Source: Muricauda sp. MAR_2010_75
GTDB taxonomy: Bacteria; Bacteroidota; Bacteroidia; Flavobacteriales; Flavobacteriaceae
Direction: 5' to 3'
NCBI RefSeq assembly: GCF_000745185.1
Contig: NZ_JQNJ01000001.1
Coordinates: forward strand, 2,503,501-2,567,500
DNA: 64,000 bases
The notes under the pieces were generated by a model that saw only the letters and a program-made list of their open reading frames with translations, searched no databases and had not been told where the DNA came from. Position 1 is the first letter of the stretch, and every line of letters starts with the position of its first letter. The position numbers and the translations under genes were made by a program. Shown here piece after piece: positions 8,653-17,218 of this stretch.

Positions 8653-9918
8653 CTATTTAAAATCAATCGGTATTGAAAACAAAACATTTACCTTTTCTCC
8701 ATTGTGCTCGGCAGGGATCAACTTGGGTAAAGATGAAATAATATCAAGAGCGGCGTTTTCGAGATTTTTGTCTAAACCTTTAATTTTAATATTTGCAACA
8801 TTTCCCTCAGCCGTAATGGTACACAAAATTTTAACCGTTTTGTCAGGAGATTCACGTTCTTTAATCTCTAAGGATTTAATTCTCTTATTTATATGATTTT
8901 GAAGCATTTCCCCAAAACACAATTTTAAATTATCCGTACCTAAACATGAAGGGAAAATGGGAGGTCTATCAACCAATGCGAAAGGAATTCCATTGATGGT
9001 TGATAAGCCATCCGTGATTAATGTCCTATCGCTTAAAAGCTTAAGACTTTCCTTTTTTAAATCAATACTTGATGAAAAACCCAACATTCCTCCAATAACA
9101 GGAATCAATAGTAAAAACTTCAATTTATTGAAGCTATGCGACCTTTTTCTTTTTAACATAACTATCCTTTTCTTAACAAGAGAATTATTGAAAAATGGAT
9201 TTATGAGAGAAATGTCATGCGTTCTTAAAGCTTGTGCCAACAACAATTTATATTGTTCAATTTGATTAGTTGTAGACACCAGTTCATTGTCCGCAATGTA
9301 TTCATGTAATACTGAAATTCTATTTTGGTATAAATATGAAAAAGGATTGAACCAAAAAAGAATCCTCATTATTTCAAAAAAAAGTAAATCAATCGTGTGT
9401 TTTTGCCTAACATGGACTAGTTCATGTTCCAAAATACTTGTATGGATTTCTTTATTATTAATAATATCACTACTAATAAAAATATAGTTGAAAAAAGAAA
9501 ATGCTGTATTCTTTGTTGGTAATTCTACAAGAATATAATCTCCTAAAAATTCTAACTTTCCCAATTTGATGTAATTCTTGATTTTTCTTATTTTCCCAAA
9601 AAAACAAATTAGTGCGGAAAGTGATCCTAAAGCTAAAATTAATTCGTTCCATGCCAATGGTGTTCCTATACTCACATTTTGAGTCATTCCAATTTCGTTC
9701 ACTTGCATTAAAAAATTGGGGTATAATTCATACCTATCGGGAATTGCAATGTTGAGGTTGGTAAAAGAAGGAAGAATTGGGAAGATTAATGAGATTGCAA
9801 AAGATGAAAGTAGATAAAATCTGTTAAGCTGAAAAAATGTCTCCCTTTTCAGAAGGAAGTCATATATTATCAGAAAAACTGATTGAAAAAATAAAGCTTC
9901 TATTACATATACAATCAT
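8653..9918 (-). CDS. BlaR1/MecR1-like M56 membrane metallopeptidase with TonB-like C-terminus
   Basis: This 421-residue protein has N-terminal membrane helices and an M56 peptidase domain with the zinc motif HELVH in SILEHELVHVRQKH and a downstream EYIADNELV segment. Another hydrophobic segment (about residue 270) follows. The C-terminal part (about 330-421; VKILCTITAEGNVANIKI, PAEHNGEKVNVLFSIPIDF) resembles the TonB C-terminal domain rather than the penicillin-binding sensor of true BlaR1. The family usually senses an outside signal and cleaves a BlaI repressor. Its stop lies 186 bases before the receptor gene, and its start overlaps the blaI-like stop. Confidence 0.8.
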   Translation of the reverse strand: MIVYVIEALFFQSVFLIIYDFLLKRETFFQLNRFYLLSSFAISLIFPILPSFTNLNIAIPDRYELYPNFLMQVNEIGMTQNVSIGTPLAWNELILALGSLSALICFFGKIRKIKNYIKLGKLEFLGDYILVELPTKNTAFSFFNYIFISSDIINNKEIHTSILEHELVHVRQKHTIDLLFFEIMRILFWFNPFSYLYQNRISVLHEYIADNELVSTTNQIEQYKLLLAQALRTHDISLINPFFNNSLVKKRIVMLKRKRSHSFNKLKFLLLIPVIGGMLGFSSSIDLKKESLKLLSDRTLITDGLSTINGIPFALVDRPPIFPSCLGTDNLKLCFGEMLQNHINKRIKSLEIKERESPDKTVKILCTITAEGNVANIKIKGLDKNLENAALDIISSLPKLIPAEHNGEKVNVLFSIPIDFK

Positions 9919-10277
9919 TAGCTTTTCTCTTTAATTTCATTCAACATCAATTCCAAATCATTAACATTCATATCATTTTTCTTCATGAAAAACGAAACCA
10001 TACTTGTGAAGGACCCTTGAAAATAGTTATCTACCAATTTACTTATGGTTTGATTACTATAGTCGTTTTTTTGCATCAAAGGAAAGTATATGTAACCTTT
10101 GCCTCTTTTTTCATGTGAAACAAAACCCTTACTTTCCAAAATTCTAACAACAGTTGATACAGTGTTATAAGCCGGTTTAGGATTCGGAAACTCTTTAATA
10201 ATTGCAGCAACACTCCCTTTCTTTAGTTTCCACAAAACCTGCATAACTTCTTCCTCTGCTCTAGTTAGCTCTTTCAT
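9918..10277 (-). CDS. BlaI/MecI/CopY-family transcriptional repressor
   Basis: This 119-residue winged-helix protein (LTRAEEEVMQVLWKLKKGSVAAII, YNTVSTVVRILESKGFVSHEKRGKGYIYFPL) matches BlaI-family repressors, including the part of the C-terminal helix near SFFMKK where BlaR1 proteases act on staphylococcal homologs. It overlaps the M56 sensor gene start by one base. Two perfect palindromes in its own upstream region are the likely operators, so it should autoregulate. I infer it also controls the receptor and sulfation genes downstream; whether it controls the lan genes cannot be told from the sequence. Confidence 0.85.
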   Translation of the reverse strand: MKELTRAEEEVMQVLWKLKKGSVAAIIKEFPNPKPAYNTVSTVVRILESKGFVSHEKRGKGYIYFPLMQKNDYSNQTISKLVDNYFQGSFTSMVSFFMKKNDMNVNDLELMLNEIKEKS

Positions 10278-10299
10278 GATTAACCTTTCCTTTATAACA

Positions 10300-10345
10300 A
10301 ACTAAATATACAACTAAATATTTAGTTGTAACTAAATATTTAGTT
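10300..10345. promoter_or_regulatory. BlaI-type operator: two palindromes and a half-site
   Basis: CAACTAAATATTTAGTTG (10311-10328) and AACTAAATATTTAGTT (10330-10345) are perfect palindromes whose centres are 18 bases apart. An extra AACTAAATA half-site lies at 10300-10308. They sit 23-68 bases upstream of the blaI-like start. The ACTA...TAGT core resembles operators described for BlaI-family repressors. They lie between the blaI-like gene and the end of the SpaB_C gene, so they should act on the leftward regulatory unit. Confidence 0.7.
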
Positions 10346-10397
10346 TTTTAACATTTGTCGTGGTGTGCATCAGCATATAATTTATTCCTCTTTATTA

Positions 10398-11276
10398 CTA
10401 TCCATACTTTGAACGTGCCAGAGTAGAAGAATAATACCTAAAAAGAAAGTCATAACAAATCATTTCCTGCATTCGAATTTTGGAATTCAAGAGTCTGTTT
10501 ATCGACATGTGGATAATACTACTTACTAGTGAATTAATTTCGATTTCCAAAAAACCTTTAGATTCCATTTCTCTAATCTTTGTGACCAAAGGGCTTATCT
10601 CATCTTCTTTTCTTTTTAAGATTTTTATTGCAGAATCAAAATTTTCATGATTACTATTATATAAGTTCAAATAACTATCAATTTTATGATAGCTTTCTCT
10701 GTATTTCTTGTCTAATTGTTTTTTCAATGGACGAGACATTCCAAATTCTTTTCCAAAAGCTGTTTTCAAACCTTCGATTAGTTTTATTTTTTCCTTTGTT
10801 TCATAATTAAAGTATTCAAGGTATGAATCAATTGCTTTTAATGCCAAAAGCCATTTAACATTATCATCTCCTAATCTAGAAACCATCTCGATTAAATCTA
10901 TAGCACTTGAACTGTCGCAATCGAAAATTTCCTCGCAAATTTGTATTGTATTAGAGCCATAACGCCATAATTCTCTATGATAAGTATCTGTTTCAACTTT
11001 CCAAATGATTTTATCCTCAACGAAACCTTTCAAAACTTCATGAAGCCTTTGAATCACTATAAATAAATCTTTTCTTTTATAGATTTCAAATCTCAGTCTA
11101 AGATGAAAATCAGGGCTTCCGTATCGGATGAAAAAAAATGTTTTGATGACCTGTTCAGCCTTAAGATCAATTACTACGGGTTTAATGACTTTGGTTAAAA
11201 ACCTGTCCGCAAATTTCTCCCCTGTGAAAATTTTGTAATAAATCCATTTATCCCCAAGAAAAAAAAAACTCTGCAT
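10398..11276 (-). CDS. Lantibiotic dehydratase elimination subunit (SpaB_C / thiopeptide-type domain)
   Basis: This 292-residue protein is the stand-alone C-terminal half of a class I lanthipeptide dehydratase. WIYYKIFTGEKFADRFLTKV is followed by FFFIRYGSPDFHLRLRFEI, the hallmark of the SpaB_C domain. Near the end IIHMSINRLLNSKIRMQEM keeps the HMxxNR motif. The domain removes glutamate from glutamylated Ser/Thr to give dehydroalanine or dehydrobutyrine. It starts 2 bases after the stop of the LanB N-terminal half, so the pair rebuilds a full LanB of about 1025 residues in two chains. Confidence 0.88.
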   Translation of the reverse strand: MQSFFFLGDKWIYYKIFTGEKFADRFLTKVIKPVVIDLKAEQVIKTFFFIRYGSPDFHLRLRFEIYKRKDLFIVIQRLHEVLKGFVEDKIIWKVETDTYHRELWRYGSNTIQICEEIFDCDSSSAIDLIEMVSRLGDDNVKWLLALKAIDSYLEYFNYETKEKIKLIEGLKTAFGKEFGMSRPLKKQLDKKYRESYHKIDSYLNLYNSNHENFDSAIKILKRKEDEISPLVTKIREMESKGFLEIEINSLVSSIIHMSINRLLNSKIRMQEMICYDFLFRYYSSTLARSKYG

Positions 11277-11278
11277 TG

Positions 11279-13480
11279 TTATACTGTTGGCTGTTTATAA
11301 AAGGAAACTATTACTTCGTTTGCGCAATTTATTTGTGTATTGGTACAACCATATAAGAATTCTTTTAATGTTATGCGTTCTCGTTTTTTTATCGTTTCCA
11401 ATAACATTTTCACAGATGTGAAATTTTTTAAATTTATTGCCAATCGATTATCACCATCCACCAACATAACAAAATCTGGCATGTTTTTTTTCTCTTGAAA
11501 AAGTAAAACTGAATTTAATAAATCAGGTTTGTTATCAATTTTATACATATATGATATATCATCAACTTTAATATTCCAGGTAGCTTCAAATAGTATCAAA
11601 TTTTGAAATTCGATTCTTGGTATAAAATCATATTCATCCATAAAAGGCCCAAGGTCGAGCCCTAAACCCTTTCTCCCTTGCTGAAATTGCATATCGCACA
11701 AGAAATGATAAATCGGCAATTGACGAGAAGAATAATTATGGGCATTTGTTAGTCGAGGAACAATTTCTTGTTTCAACCTTGGGCATTTAAGTTTCAGCTT
11801 ACCATCATCAAGATAAATTGCTAATTCATCAATCGTGATCTGATTCTCTTCATTTTGGATGGATTTACATAAGTATGGTATTTCATAATCTCTGAAGGAT
11901 GGGCGACTCAATACATTTCCAACTCTAGATTCGGGAAGATGTACTATTTCAGCTAGTATTCCTTCTGTATGAATTTCTTTCTCTTTGGTTAAAATTGATT
12001 TAACATGATCCATTATTTTCTTGTCTCCATGACAAAATCGTCCCATAAAATTTGCTGCGCTAGAACCATAAAATCCTGCAAACCTTATCTTGTTCTTTTC
12101 ATTAAATTCCAGAATCTCAATCATGACCGAAATTGTATCTGGCAAGTCTTCCCAATCCTCTTCATATATACCAAACTCTGATTCATTCAATTTAATGCAG
12201 TACTCCTTATTCAATCCAGCATTAAATATCTTACGGTGGAAAATCTCATTTATTTTGGACCATCTTACGGGTCTGGTTTCTGTTTCCTTTTCCGGAAAAG
12301 AAATATCATCAACTAAGGGGTTAACTACTCCCGATATATTATTCTGTTTATAACCTAAACCTAATTCAACATCAAGCACAGTAGCAAGTGGCATCTCATT
12401 GCCATCATATCGATTTATATATGCTTCTTTAAACCTAATCAAGTCTGTATCTACCGGAGGCAAGCTAATCTTATTCAAGAGAGTTATTCCTTTTTTAATT
12501 GATTCTGTAATACTAGCATCTATTTGATTTTTTTTTGGATTTAGAATTAAATTTGTTTGGACAAGAAATTTTCTCTCAAAATCAGTTCCTAGCTTATATG
12601 CAAGATTTTCAAACTCTTTATATCTTTCTATTTTATTGCCAATGGAAGCATCTACCAAACGTAGATTTTCCTTCATTTTCATGATTAAATCAATGACGTG
12701 GCTTGTGTTCTCCAGATTTTTCAATACAGAACAAATTTGGTCTAAAAACTCTGGACCAGACACTGTTGGTTCCAGCTCACTTACAAGAAGTTGACTATCA
12801 ACTAATTCATTAATATAATTGGAAGCAACTCCTTCATCGATACCATCGTCTTTTAATATCTTTGTCAGGCTATTTAGCTTTTTACCTTTTTCAGCATTTG
12901 TTAATATTTTCTCCAAATATTTGTCTCTTTCAACCGAAATCATGAGATGAGTTCTCTTTCCCTTGTTATAGCTATACTCAACATATCTCAATTGGCCACC
13001 CACCTCATATATGCTGGTATTAGGGTAAAAATGTAACTGCTCGCGAATTATTGATTTATTTGCCAAATCTTGAGATAAAGCAACCAAATAATTCATGTCC
13101 AATCTTGTATTTCTTTTGTTTTTGGTCGGTAAATCACTTTTAATACAGGTTTCATTTCCAAATTGCCCAGTTGAGCAACCAGCGAAAAGGCCAAAAGGTG
13201 TTGGACGTGTGGACATTCTAATTAAGTATTTTAAAAAAGAGTACTTCAATCTTTCCCTTTTCTCAATAGGTGTGTCTCCTACTGACCAATGCTTTAATTG
13301 CCTATGTAATTCTGGAGATGCTAAGTAGATAGCTTCAGAAATTTCGGGATTAATAAAATGCTTTTTTAATTGTGCATCATCAACTTCATCATTCTCCATG
13401 ATGGAGAAAAAAAAATCTAAGGGGTACAGTGGTGTTCTGAGAATAAATTTCTCGAAATGTAAATAGGGGTTCTTTGCCAT
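11279..13480 (-). CDS. Lantibiotic dehydratase, glutamylation (N-terminal) half of a split LanB
   Basis: With the ATG at 13480 (MAKNPYLHFEKFILRTPLYP) the protein has 733 residues; an upstream TTG at 13510 in the same frame is less likely. RPTPFGLFAGCSTGQFG is the strongly conserved signature of the LanB N-terminal domain. It uses glutamyl-tRNA(Glu) to glutamylate Ser/Thr of the precursor. The chain stops where the elimination domain of full-length LanBs would begin, and that domain is encoded by the next gene 2 bases on. It follows lanC by a 22-base gap. The N-terminal third should contain the leader-binding fold that recognizes the LKLNKE-type leader. Confidence 0.88.
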   Translation of the reverse strand: MAKNPYLHFEKFILRTPLYPLDFFFSIMENDEVDDAQLKKHFINPEISEAIYLASPELHRQLKHWSVGDTPIEKRERLKYSFLKYLIRMSTRPTPFGLFAGCSTGQFGNETCIKSDLPTKNKRNTRLDMNYLVALSQDLANKSIIREQLHFYPNTSIYEVGGQLRYVEYSYNKGKRTHLMISVERDKYLEKILTNAEKGKKLNSLTKILKDDGIDEGVASNYINELVDSQLLVSELEPTVSGPEFLDQICSVLKNLENTSHVIDLIMKMKENLRLVDASIGNKIERYKEFENLAYKLGTDFERKFLVQTNLILNPKKNQIDASITESIKKGITLLNKISLPPVDTDLIRFKEAYINRYDGNEMPLATVLDVELGLGYKQNNISGVVNPLVDDISFPEKETETRPVRWSKINEIFHRKIFNAGLNKEYCIKLNESEFGIYEEDWEDLPDTISVMIEILEFNEKNKIRFAGFYGSSAANFMGRFCHGDKKIMDHVKSILTKEKEIHTEGILAEIVHLPESRVGNVLSRPSFRDYEIPYLCKSIQNEENQITIDELAIYLDDGKLKLKCPRLKQEIVPRLTNAHNYSSRQLPIYHFLCDMQFQQGRKGLGLDLGPFMDEYDFIPRIEFQNLILFEATWNIKVDDISYMYKIDNKPDLLNSVLLFQEKKNMPDFVMLVDGDNRLAINLKNFTSVKMLLETIKKRERITLKEFLYGCTNTQINCANEVIVSFYKQPTV

Positions 13481-13502
13481 ATTCTTATTCTTTGAAAATA
13501 GC

Positions 13503-14756
13503 TTACGCAATCATTAAACAGGCATCCCAATTCGGTTCAAATTCAGATGAAGTTGACAGGTTACTTATTATTGCTAAACCAATACCAGCAGTTCCAGTAA
13601 GCACAAAGTGAGAACCAACCCATCTTTTATCAGTCCCCTTCCACTCTTTGAACCCAGCAAATCCTCCATTATGGTTTGCTCTTGTCAGACCATCATATGC
13701 CCAAAAATTTGCTTCCTGTAAGAAGAAATCTATTTCCATATCATCATCAGAAATTGACTTCATTTCATGATACATTCGATTATATATTTGTGAAATACCG
13801 AAGGAACCATGACAAAGTCCAGCATCTACAACCAAGTTTTGTTCATATGATTTTCGTTTTGATGATTCTTTAAACACATGGATGGATGCATCCTTTATCT
13901 TCTGCTGCCCCGTGCTTTTATATGCACTCCACAATGATATACCAATACCCAAATCTCCATAGCACCAACCTAACCGGCTGGGCACATTCAGTGGTTGTCC
14001 TTTTAGGCTTATCCAATCAGGAAATACAGAAATTCCATTTGCACTTCGACCCATATAGGAAAGCACAAACTCTACAGAGCCATTTAACAAGTCTTCACAT
14101 TCATCCGTAAAGAAATCTTGTCTATGTAATCTAGCCAAAAATCCAATAATACTTGAAATCCCATGTGATAGGCTCAAATTATAGCCTCTTGTTTTACCTT
14201 GGTAATCAAGGACGGAAATCCATTCAACAGAATTTGAGAGTTTATTTCTCTTCGATTGTTCTTTCAGATTTTTTACAAAATCCAATAATGAAGATTGGTA
14301 GAACAACTTCATATGTGTGTTTGAAGTGGTTTTATATCGATTTAAAAAATAAAATGCATAACCAAGAGCCTCGTGCAAAAAATCAAACTTCCCATCTTTG
14401 ATATTAGTTGTCATTATTTGATTCAAATACCCATCCAGTTGAAACAACATATCATCACATTCATTATATATAAAACCACTCTCCTTCAAATGATCAAGAA
14501 CCCATCCCATACCAGCTAAGCCCGCACAATAAGTAGGATATGAAAAGCCATTATTTATGTTTTCGATACATCTTTTAAGAATTTCCTCCCCTTTTTTCTT
14601 TTCATTTGAATTGTCAATTAACTTTGAATAGTAAAATTTAAAAAGCGCCAAACCAGAAAGCCCAGCCAATCCCCCAACTTGATTATACAAGTCATAGTGA
14701 TTGTCTATATCTTCATTAATTTCTATTAGCTTTTCCCACAATAGTTGTTTGTCCAT
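13503..14756 (-). CDS. Lanthionine synthetase LanC-like cyclase
   Basis: This 417-residue protein has the LanC toroid repeats (GLAGLSGLALF, CAGLAGMGWVLD, SLSHGISSIIGFLARL). Zinc ligands are visible: Cys in RLGWCYGDLGIGISL, and Cys-His in DAGLCHGSFGISQIY. LanC enzymes add precursor cysteines onto dehydrated Ser/Thr to make lanthionine and methyllanthionine rings. The gene lies 166 bases downstream of the precursor gene, with a hairpin between, and is followed by the split LanB. The order precursor-lanC-lanB-spaB_C on one strand suggests a single transcript. Confidence 0.92.
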   Translation of the reverse strand: MDKQLLWEKLIEINEDIDNHYDLYNQVGGLAGLSGLALFKFYYSKLIDNSNEKKKGEEILKRCIENINNGFSYPTYCAGLAGMGWVLDHLKESGFIYNECDDMLFQLDGYLNQIMTTNIKDGKFDFLHEALGYAFYFLNRYKTTSNTHMKLFYQSSLLDFVKNLKEQSKRNKLSNSVEWISVLDYQGKTRGYNLSLSHGISSIIGFLARLHRQDFFTDECEDLLNGSVEFVLSYMGRSANGISVFPDWISLKGQPLNVPSRLGWCYGDLGIGISLWSAYKSTGQQKIKDASIHVFKESSKRKSYEQNLVVDAGLCHGSFGISQIYNRMYHEMKSISDDDMEIDFFLQEANFWAYDGLTRANHNGGFAGFKEWKGTDKRWVGSHFVLTGTAGIGLAIISNLSTSSEFEPNWDACLMIA

Positions 14757-14867
14757 TTGATTACTTTCCTTGAATAAATAATTACTTTAAACGAGGCTGA
14801 TTTGAAAAATCATTGCATTATTTGTCAGATGTAGAAATGTATATACAGTTAGTCAACAAATAAAGAA

Positions 14868-14885
14868 GGCCAAACATGTTTGGCC
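14868..14885 (-). terminator. Hairpin between precursor gene and lanC, likely attenuator
   Basis: The perfect palindrome GGCCAAACATGTTTGGCC lies 38 bases after the precursor stop and about 110 bases before lanC. On the minus strand a T-rich tail (TTCTTTATTTG) follows. A leaky terminator here would make much more precursor transcript than enzyme transcript, a common design in RiPP clusters. Strength is moderate because the T-run is interrupted. Confidence 0.55.
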
Positions 14886-14922
14886 CTCATCATCTAACAA
14901 ATTCTTGCATTAAACAACCCAT

Positions 14923-15069
14923 TTAACAGGAACAGGAATAATTGCAACAAGTGCATGTGTCCTCAACGTAAGTGTCAAATCCAAATCCTCCCTTTATACT
15001 CTCCATATTGGTAAGATTGGATACTACTTCTTTGTTCAATTTCAACGGCGGTAATGCTGTTTCTTTCAT
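14923..15069 (-). CDS. Class I lanthipeptide precursor peptide
   Basis: This short gene encodes 48 residues, starting MKETALPPLKLNKEVVSNLT. The leader has LKLNKE, typical of Bacteroidota class I lanthipeptides, and ends IKGG (residues 25-28), a double-glycine site for the C39 peptidase exporter encoded nearby. The predicted core is FGFDTYVEDTCTCCNYSCSC (29-48). It has five Cys (39, 41, 42, 46, 48) and five Ser/Thr (33, 38, 40, 45, 47), so every Cys could form a ring. Two Tyr are present; Tyr34 is flanked by Asp32, Glu36 and Asp37. LanC and LanB follow on the same strand. No second precursor was found in the other gaps I checked. Confidence 0.9.
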   Translation of the reverse strand: MKETALPPLKLNKEVVSNLTNMESIKGGFGFDTYVEDTCTCCNYSCSC

Positions 15070-15205
15070 GATACTGAATTTAGATTAATACTGTTTTCTC
15101 CATAAATATAGAAAAATATTAAATTTAATGTAAGAAAAAACTTTAATATTTTTAGGATAATATGTTAAATAATAATTTATTTGTGAAAAACACCTTTCTA
15201 TTGGG
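15070..15205. promoter_or_regulatory. Divergent promoter region of the lanthipeptide cluster
   Basis: This 136-base AT-rich stretch separates the precursor gene (leftward) from the GT2 gene (rightward) and must start both transcripts. On the minus strand CTATATTTATGG about 30 bases before the precursor start approximates the flavobacterial TAnnTTTG box. No clear palindrome like the BlaI operators is present, so the BlaI-like protein does not obviously act here. Confidence 0.4.
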
Positions 15206-16306
15206 ATGATGAAACAAGAATCCAACTTATTCAAGCATAAAATTTCCTTTTGTACCGTTTGCATGAACAGATTGGAACCCCTACGAAAAACGTTGCCGAA
15301 AAACATCAAGGATAACCTATCATATGGGAACTTAGAATTTGTAGTACTCAATTACAACTCAAAGGATGACCTTGACAATTGGATAGAGAAGGAAATGTCA
15401 GATTATCTAACTAGTGGTGTTTTAAAATATATAAAAACATCTTCTCCCAAATATTTCTTAAGAAGCCATTCCAAAAACGTTGTCTCGAAAGAAGCTACTG
15501 GAGAAATCATTTGTAATGTAGATGCTGACAATTACATTGGGAAAGGCTTTGCACAATATGTAAACAATTGTTTTCTAAAACGGAAAAATATTTTTTTAGC
15601 TACAGATAGAGCTTCCGTTAGAAAAGATTGTTTGGGAAGGATATGCCTAAAGAAAAAGGATTTCGAAACCATTACCGGATATGATGAATCAATGGAAAAT
15701 TATGGGTTCGAAGATTTGGATCTTAAAAACAGGCTAATATTGTTAGGCAGACAAGTGATTAATATATCCGATGGTAAGTTCTTAAACGCCATTTCACATA
15801 GCGATGACACAAGACTCCAAAACGAACCAAATGCTCACCTTATCAAAGACATATACATAAAATATATAAATCATTATAGTACTGAATTATTATATCTCTT
15901 GACTAATAGGATGTACTATACCGGAATTGTAGTCATACATAGATTGAGTCAATCAAATGACACTCGTGCAATCTTCAAAGAGTTCGAAGATGATAATTTA
16001 CATGATTTGAACAACCCAATTTGGAATCTTGAAAAACTAGAATGGAAAATCGGAAATTGGCAAAAGAGTGGATGCGGTCTTATATTAACAAATAGTTTAG
16101 GGGTTAAACGAATTGGAAAAATCGGTACACCCTCCTTGAATAAAATTGTCAAAGACGAGTACTATAAGTGTCAAGATGAACAATCGTTTCAAAAACTTAT
16201 TATGTTTTTCTCTCAAATCAACAACTGTATCAAAATGTATGAAAATCAAAAAAATAAAATAATTGTCGTTAATAAAACTTTTGGTGAGACGGAATTAGAT
16301 TGGTGA
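15206..16306 (+). CDS. Family 2 glycosyltransferase
   Basis: This 366-residue protein has a GT-A fold start (KISFCTVCMNRLEPLRKTLPKNI), the acidic metal motif in ICNVDADNYIGKGF, and GYDESMENYGFEDLDLKNRL. The last motif is the galactosyltransferase-like acceptor/base region of many family 2 enzymes. It would transfer a sugar from a nucleotide donor. It starts the rightward operon divergent from the precursor, and the next gene follows after 2 bases. The acceptor is unknown; the lanthipeptide is the simplest candidate. Two adjacent ATGs make the exact start uncertain by one codon. Confidence 0.8.
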   Translation: MMKQESNLFKHKISFCTVCMNRLEPLRKTLPKNIKDNLSYGNLEFVVLNYNSKDDLDNWIEKEMSDYLTSGVLKYIKTSSPKYFLRSHSKNVVSKEATGEIICNVDADNYIGKGFAQYVNNCFLKRKNIFLATDRASVRKDCLGRICLKKKDFETITGYDESMENYGFEDLDLKNRLILLGRQVINISDGKFLNAISHSDDTRLQNEPNAHLIKDIYIKYINHYSTELLYLLTNRMYYTGIVVIHRLSQSNDTRAIFKEFEDDNLHDLNNPIWNLEKLEWKIGNWQKSGCGLILTNSLGVKRIGKIGTPSLNKIVKDEYYKCQDEQSFQKLIMFFSQINNCIKMYENQKNKIIVVNKTFGETELDW

Positions 16307-16308
16307 GT

Positions 16309-17157
16309 ATGGAAGTAACTGAGATTGACAAGGACTTTTGCTTGAGTATTTCAATATTTTATTCTCAAGATAGTTGGCACAAATTAATTTCAAAAGGTTT
16401 GATTCCTTTTTATGATAAGCAATTAGGCCCTAACAATTATTTCTATTTGCTAAACAAAAACAGAGGCGACCATATAGCACTTTTTCTCATAATACAAAGA
16501 AGCAAGACCATAGAAGTCGTAAAAGATTGTGACAACCATTTCAAAAAATTTCTTTCCAGCAATCCCTCTTCCATAAATTCTGTTTTCCAAACAGGTTCAA
16601 AAATCTTTTGTGATTTTGAAAATAACACGGTCCATTATGGCCTTTATAATGGGGAAATATACGCTAAGCATATAGCGGTCTATAAAAGAATTTCCAAAAT
16701 TTTGTCATTTTCATTTGAGGAGTATGCTGACATGACTATTGAATACCTTCCAGAAATAGTTCTTGACTTACTTATAAAACTTTATGTTTTTTCCGAAAAG
16801 GATAAGGACGAAGTCTTGAATAATTTTAAGAAAACACTCGCTAGAGAATTTGGAAAGCTGGAAAATAGAAATTTAAGTGTAGTCAAAAAGCACTTACATA
16901 AATTTTATTTGGCCAATAGAAATACAGTAGCTTCCTTAATTGATAAAGAGAGAAAAACAACTAATTTGAAGCGTACACAAAAATACTTGGTTGATATTTT
17001 AGAATTACGAAAAGAGATGAATGTTGATACTGGGTTTATTCTTAATTCTCTCTGCGACTTTTTTGGCTTAGAAAATATTGAAAAAATGAGCCTATTCTAT
17101 TTGATATCAAACTGTGTAATTTCGAAAGAAAAGTTTGATTCTAAACACAATGCCTAA
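16309..17157 (+). CDS. Divergent SpaB_C-like protein (second copy in the cluster)
   Basis: I chose the ATG at 16309, 2 bases after the GT2 stop, giving 282 residues; in-frame TTG and GTG codons lie just upstream. The protein parallels the SpaB_C subunit at 10398-11276 in order. SISIFYSQDSWHKLISKGLIPF aligns with the YYKIFTGEKFADRF start, and YFYLLNKNRGDHIALFLI aligns with the FIRY...HLRLRF motif. TLAREFGKLENRN aligns with TAFGKEFGMSRP, and the C-terminal helical tail also matches. The arginines of the signature and the HMxxNR motif are lost, so elimination activity is doubtful. It may be a pseudo-enzyme, a partner, or a repurposed domain. Confidence 0.5.
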   Translation: MEVTEIDKDFCLSISIFYSQDSWHKLISKGLIPFYDKQLGPNNYFYLLNKNRGDHIALFLIIQRSKTIEVVKDCDNHFKKFLSSNPSSINSVFQTGSKIFCDFENNTVHYGLYNGEIYAKHIAVYKRISKILSFSFEEYADMTIEYLPEIVLDLLIKLYVFSEKDKDEVLNNFKKTLAREFGKLENRNLSVVKKHLHKFYLANRNTVASLIDKERKTTNLKRTQKYLVDILELRKEMNVDTGFILNSLCDFFGLENIEKMSLFYLISNCVISKEKFDSKHNA

Positions 17158-17218
17158 CGTTTAATAGCTTACAAGTTTCACTAAAAAAAAGACTAAAAGC
17201 CTAGAATTCAGCCAAAAT

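Noticed and set aside
13481..13510. TTG start giving LanB ten extra residues
   Set aside because: It overlaps the lanC stop and uses a rare start; the ATG at 13480 begins the conserved family sequence.
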